This document shows, in pieces, positions 14,058-15,315 of a DNA stretch of 15,315 bases (within the stretch, counting starts at the first letter, position 1; every line of letters starts with the position of its first letter). A program made the position numbers and the translations under genes. Origin of the DNA: Treponema sp. (GTDB lineage: Bacteria > Spirochaetota > Spirochaetia > Treponematales > Breznakiellaceae); assembly GCA_031264395.1 (NCBI GenBank), contig JAISEB010000297.1, positions 1-15,315 of the forward strand. The letters are read 5' to 3'. The notes beneath the pieces are model-generated. The model made no database searches and was not told where the DNA came from. It saw only the letters and a list, made by a program, of their open reading frames with translations.

Positions 14058-15315
14058 GTGAAAATTAGCACGAGGCTCATCCTCATTCTTACGGGGCTGA
14101 ACGTCATTGGCATTGGTTTTTTGGCGGCAGTCACGATGGTTCTTTCCCGCGCCCAGATTAACCGTCTGGCCCATGAAGGGGCGGTAAGCATAGCGGTGGA
14201 AAACGGCGAAAAGGTGGGGCGCTATTTTGAAGACTATATGGACTCCGCCCGGACCCTGGCGGAAGTTATGAACCAGTATGAAACCATACCCGCGGCGGAC
14301 CGGCGCGGTTTTTTCAATGTGATGCTCCGGGGCTATATGGAGGCGCATCCGGAGGCGATCAATATATACAGCGCATGGAAACCCAACGTCCTGGACGGTA
14401 TGGACGCGCGGTACGCAAATACTCCGGGCACGGACAGTACCGGGCGCTTTGCGGTGGTCTGGGCGCTGGGACCGGACGGGAAGCCCTTTGTGGAAGCCCT
14501 GCCTCCGGGATTCGAGAGCAAGGATTTTTACACCGCCGCCATGACCACCGGAAAAGAAGCCATTACCGAACCATTGTCCTATACGGTGGGCGGAAAGGAT
14601 TTCTTTACTCCCAGCATAGTCGCGCCCGTCAAAAACAGCAGGGGTGAAACAGTCGGCGTTGTGGGCATTGATGTCCCGTTGACCGGGGTTCAGACGGTGG
14701 TGGGCAGCCTGAAACCTTTTGGGAACGGTGTGGCGGCGGTCTTTAGTTCGGGCGGTACCAATATAGCCCACTTTGATCCCGGCCGTAACGGAAAGAACAT
14801 GAGGGACACCGAAGGCGATATTGTAGGCGGCCGCTTAAATGATTTTGTCAACGCCGTTACCACCGGAACTCCCATACATTTCATAGCGGGGGGCATGATG
14901 ATCTATTTGGCCCCCTTTACCATAGGTAATGCTGCCGCGCCCTGGAGTCTGGCGATAGGGACTTCGTACACCGAGATCATGGCGCCGGTTAACCGGATGT
15001 TCATCATCATTATCTGTATAGGCGCGGCGATGCTCGCCGCCATGACCGCGGGGGCTTTTTTTATCGCCCGTTCCATCAGCCGGCCCATCGTGCAGGCAAT
15101 GACGATCCTGAAAGATGTCTCCGACGGGGATCTGACCCGTCAAATTGACATACGCTCAAAGGATGAAGTCGGGGAGCTGGCGCGGTATATCAATTTCACG
15201 GTAGACAAGATCAAGGACCTGGTTAGGGCCATCAGAAATCAAAGTTCCGTCCTCTCCGGCATCGGGGGCGATCTTGCCGGCAACATGACCGAAACCGCCG
15301 CGGCGATCAACGAGA
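14058..15315 (+). CDS. Methyl-accepting chemotaxis protein, 3' end outside the window
   Basis: An open frame of 419 codons from a GTG to the window edge. It begins MKISTRLILILTGLNVIGIG. Helix 1 is at about residues 6-28, a periplasmic dCache domain reaches about 312, helix 2 spans about 314-337 and HAMP about 338-390. The start of the signalling coiled coil (IRNQSSVLSGIGGDLAGNM, TETAAAINE) is cut by the edge, so the CheA-contact tip is not seen. The sensing domain carries AWKPN with Trp107, YANTPGTD at 119-126, KDFYTAAMTTGKEAI and VGVVGIDV. The first two lie at the same residue numbers as in the chemoreceptor encoded at 10882-13071, so the two are paralogues. GGGAG at 14046-14050 precedes the GTG by seven bases. 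Confidence 0.92.
   Translation, partial: MKISTRLILILTGLNVIGIGFLAAVTMVLSRAQINRLAHEGAVSIAVENGEKVGRYFEDYMDSARTLAEVMNQYETIPAADRRGFFNVMLRGYMEAHPEAINIYSAWKPNVLDGMDARYANTPGTDSTGRFAVVWALGPDGKPFVEALPPGFESKDFYTAAMTTGKEAITEPLSYTVGGKDFFTPSIVAPVKNSRGETVGVVGIDVPLTGVQTVVGSLKPFGNGVAAVFSSGGTNIAHFDPGRNGKNMRDTEGDIVGGRLNDFVNAVTTGTPIHFIAGGMMIYLAPFTIGNAAAPWSLAIGTSYTEIMAPVNRMFIIIICIGAAMLAAMTAGAFFIARSISRPIVQAMTILKDVSDGDLTRQIDIRSKDEVGELARYINFTVDKIKDLVRAIRNQSSVLSGIGGDLAGNMTETAAAINE

Overview
The window looks like a chromosomal piece of a host-associated spirochaete, most likely a Treponema of the gut type. I infer this from the paired dCache methyl-accepting chemotaxis proteins that open like treponemal ones (KLKIR plus a long hydrophobic helix), the YesN/YesM-type two-component genes in a sugar operon, and the GC-rich coding style with AT-rich gaps. 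No rRNA or other species marker is present, so the genus is an inference.

Layout. Positions 1-164 hold the 5' end of an IS200-type transposase on the minus strand, with the element's left-end hairpin at 209-229. Positions 240-660 are non-coding and carry two tandem copies of a repeat of about 173 bp that can fold back on itself. Positions 661-813 form the control region of a long plus-strand operon, with a LacI-type operator and two candidate promoters. The operon runs from 814 to 10256: L-fucose mutarotase (fucU), a LacI-family regulator, L-fucose isomerase (fucI), an FGGY kinase (probable L-fuculokinase), an AraC-type response regulator, a YesM-type sensor kinase, and a membrane-anchored periplasmic sugar-binding protein. 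Most junctions are overlaps or a few bases; the exception is lacI-fucI, where two strong tandem hairpins sit.

Positions 10310-13071 (minus strand) hold an AT-richer speG-type spermidine acetyltransferase and a full-length chemoreceptor, separated by a terminator with a UUCG loop. A small secreted protein of unknown function follows on the plus strand (13279-13614). After a gene-free stretch of about 440 bp, a second chemoreceptor starts at 14058 and runs off the end of the window.

How it fits together. FucU interconverts fucose anomers, FucI makes L-fuculose, and the kinase probably makes L-fuculose 1-phosphate. The aldolase and a transporter are not in the window. The pathway appears to be under two controls. 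A cytoplasmic LacI-type repressor would act at the operator. A putative three-part surface sensor (binding protein, sensor kinase, response regulator) would report extracellular sugar. This binding protein/kinase/regulator module co-encoded with fucose enzymes is the most interesting system here; its architecture resembles the XylFII-LytS type of sensing complex.
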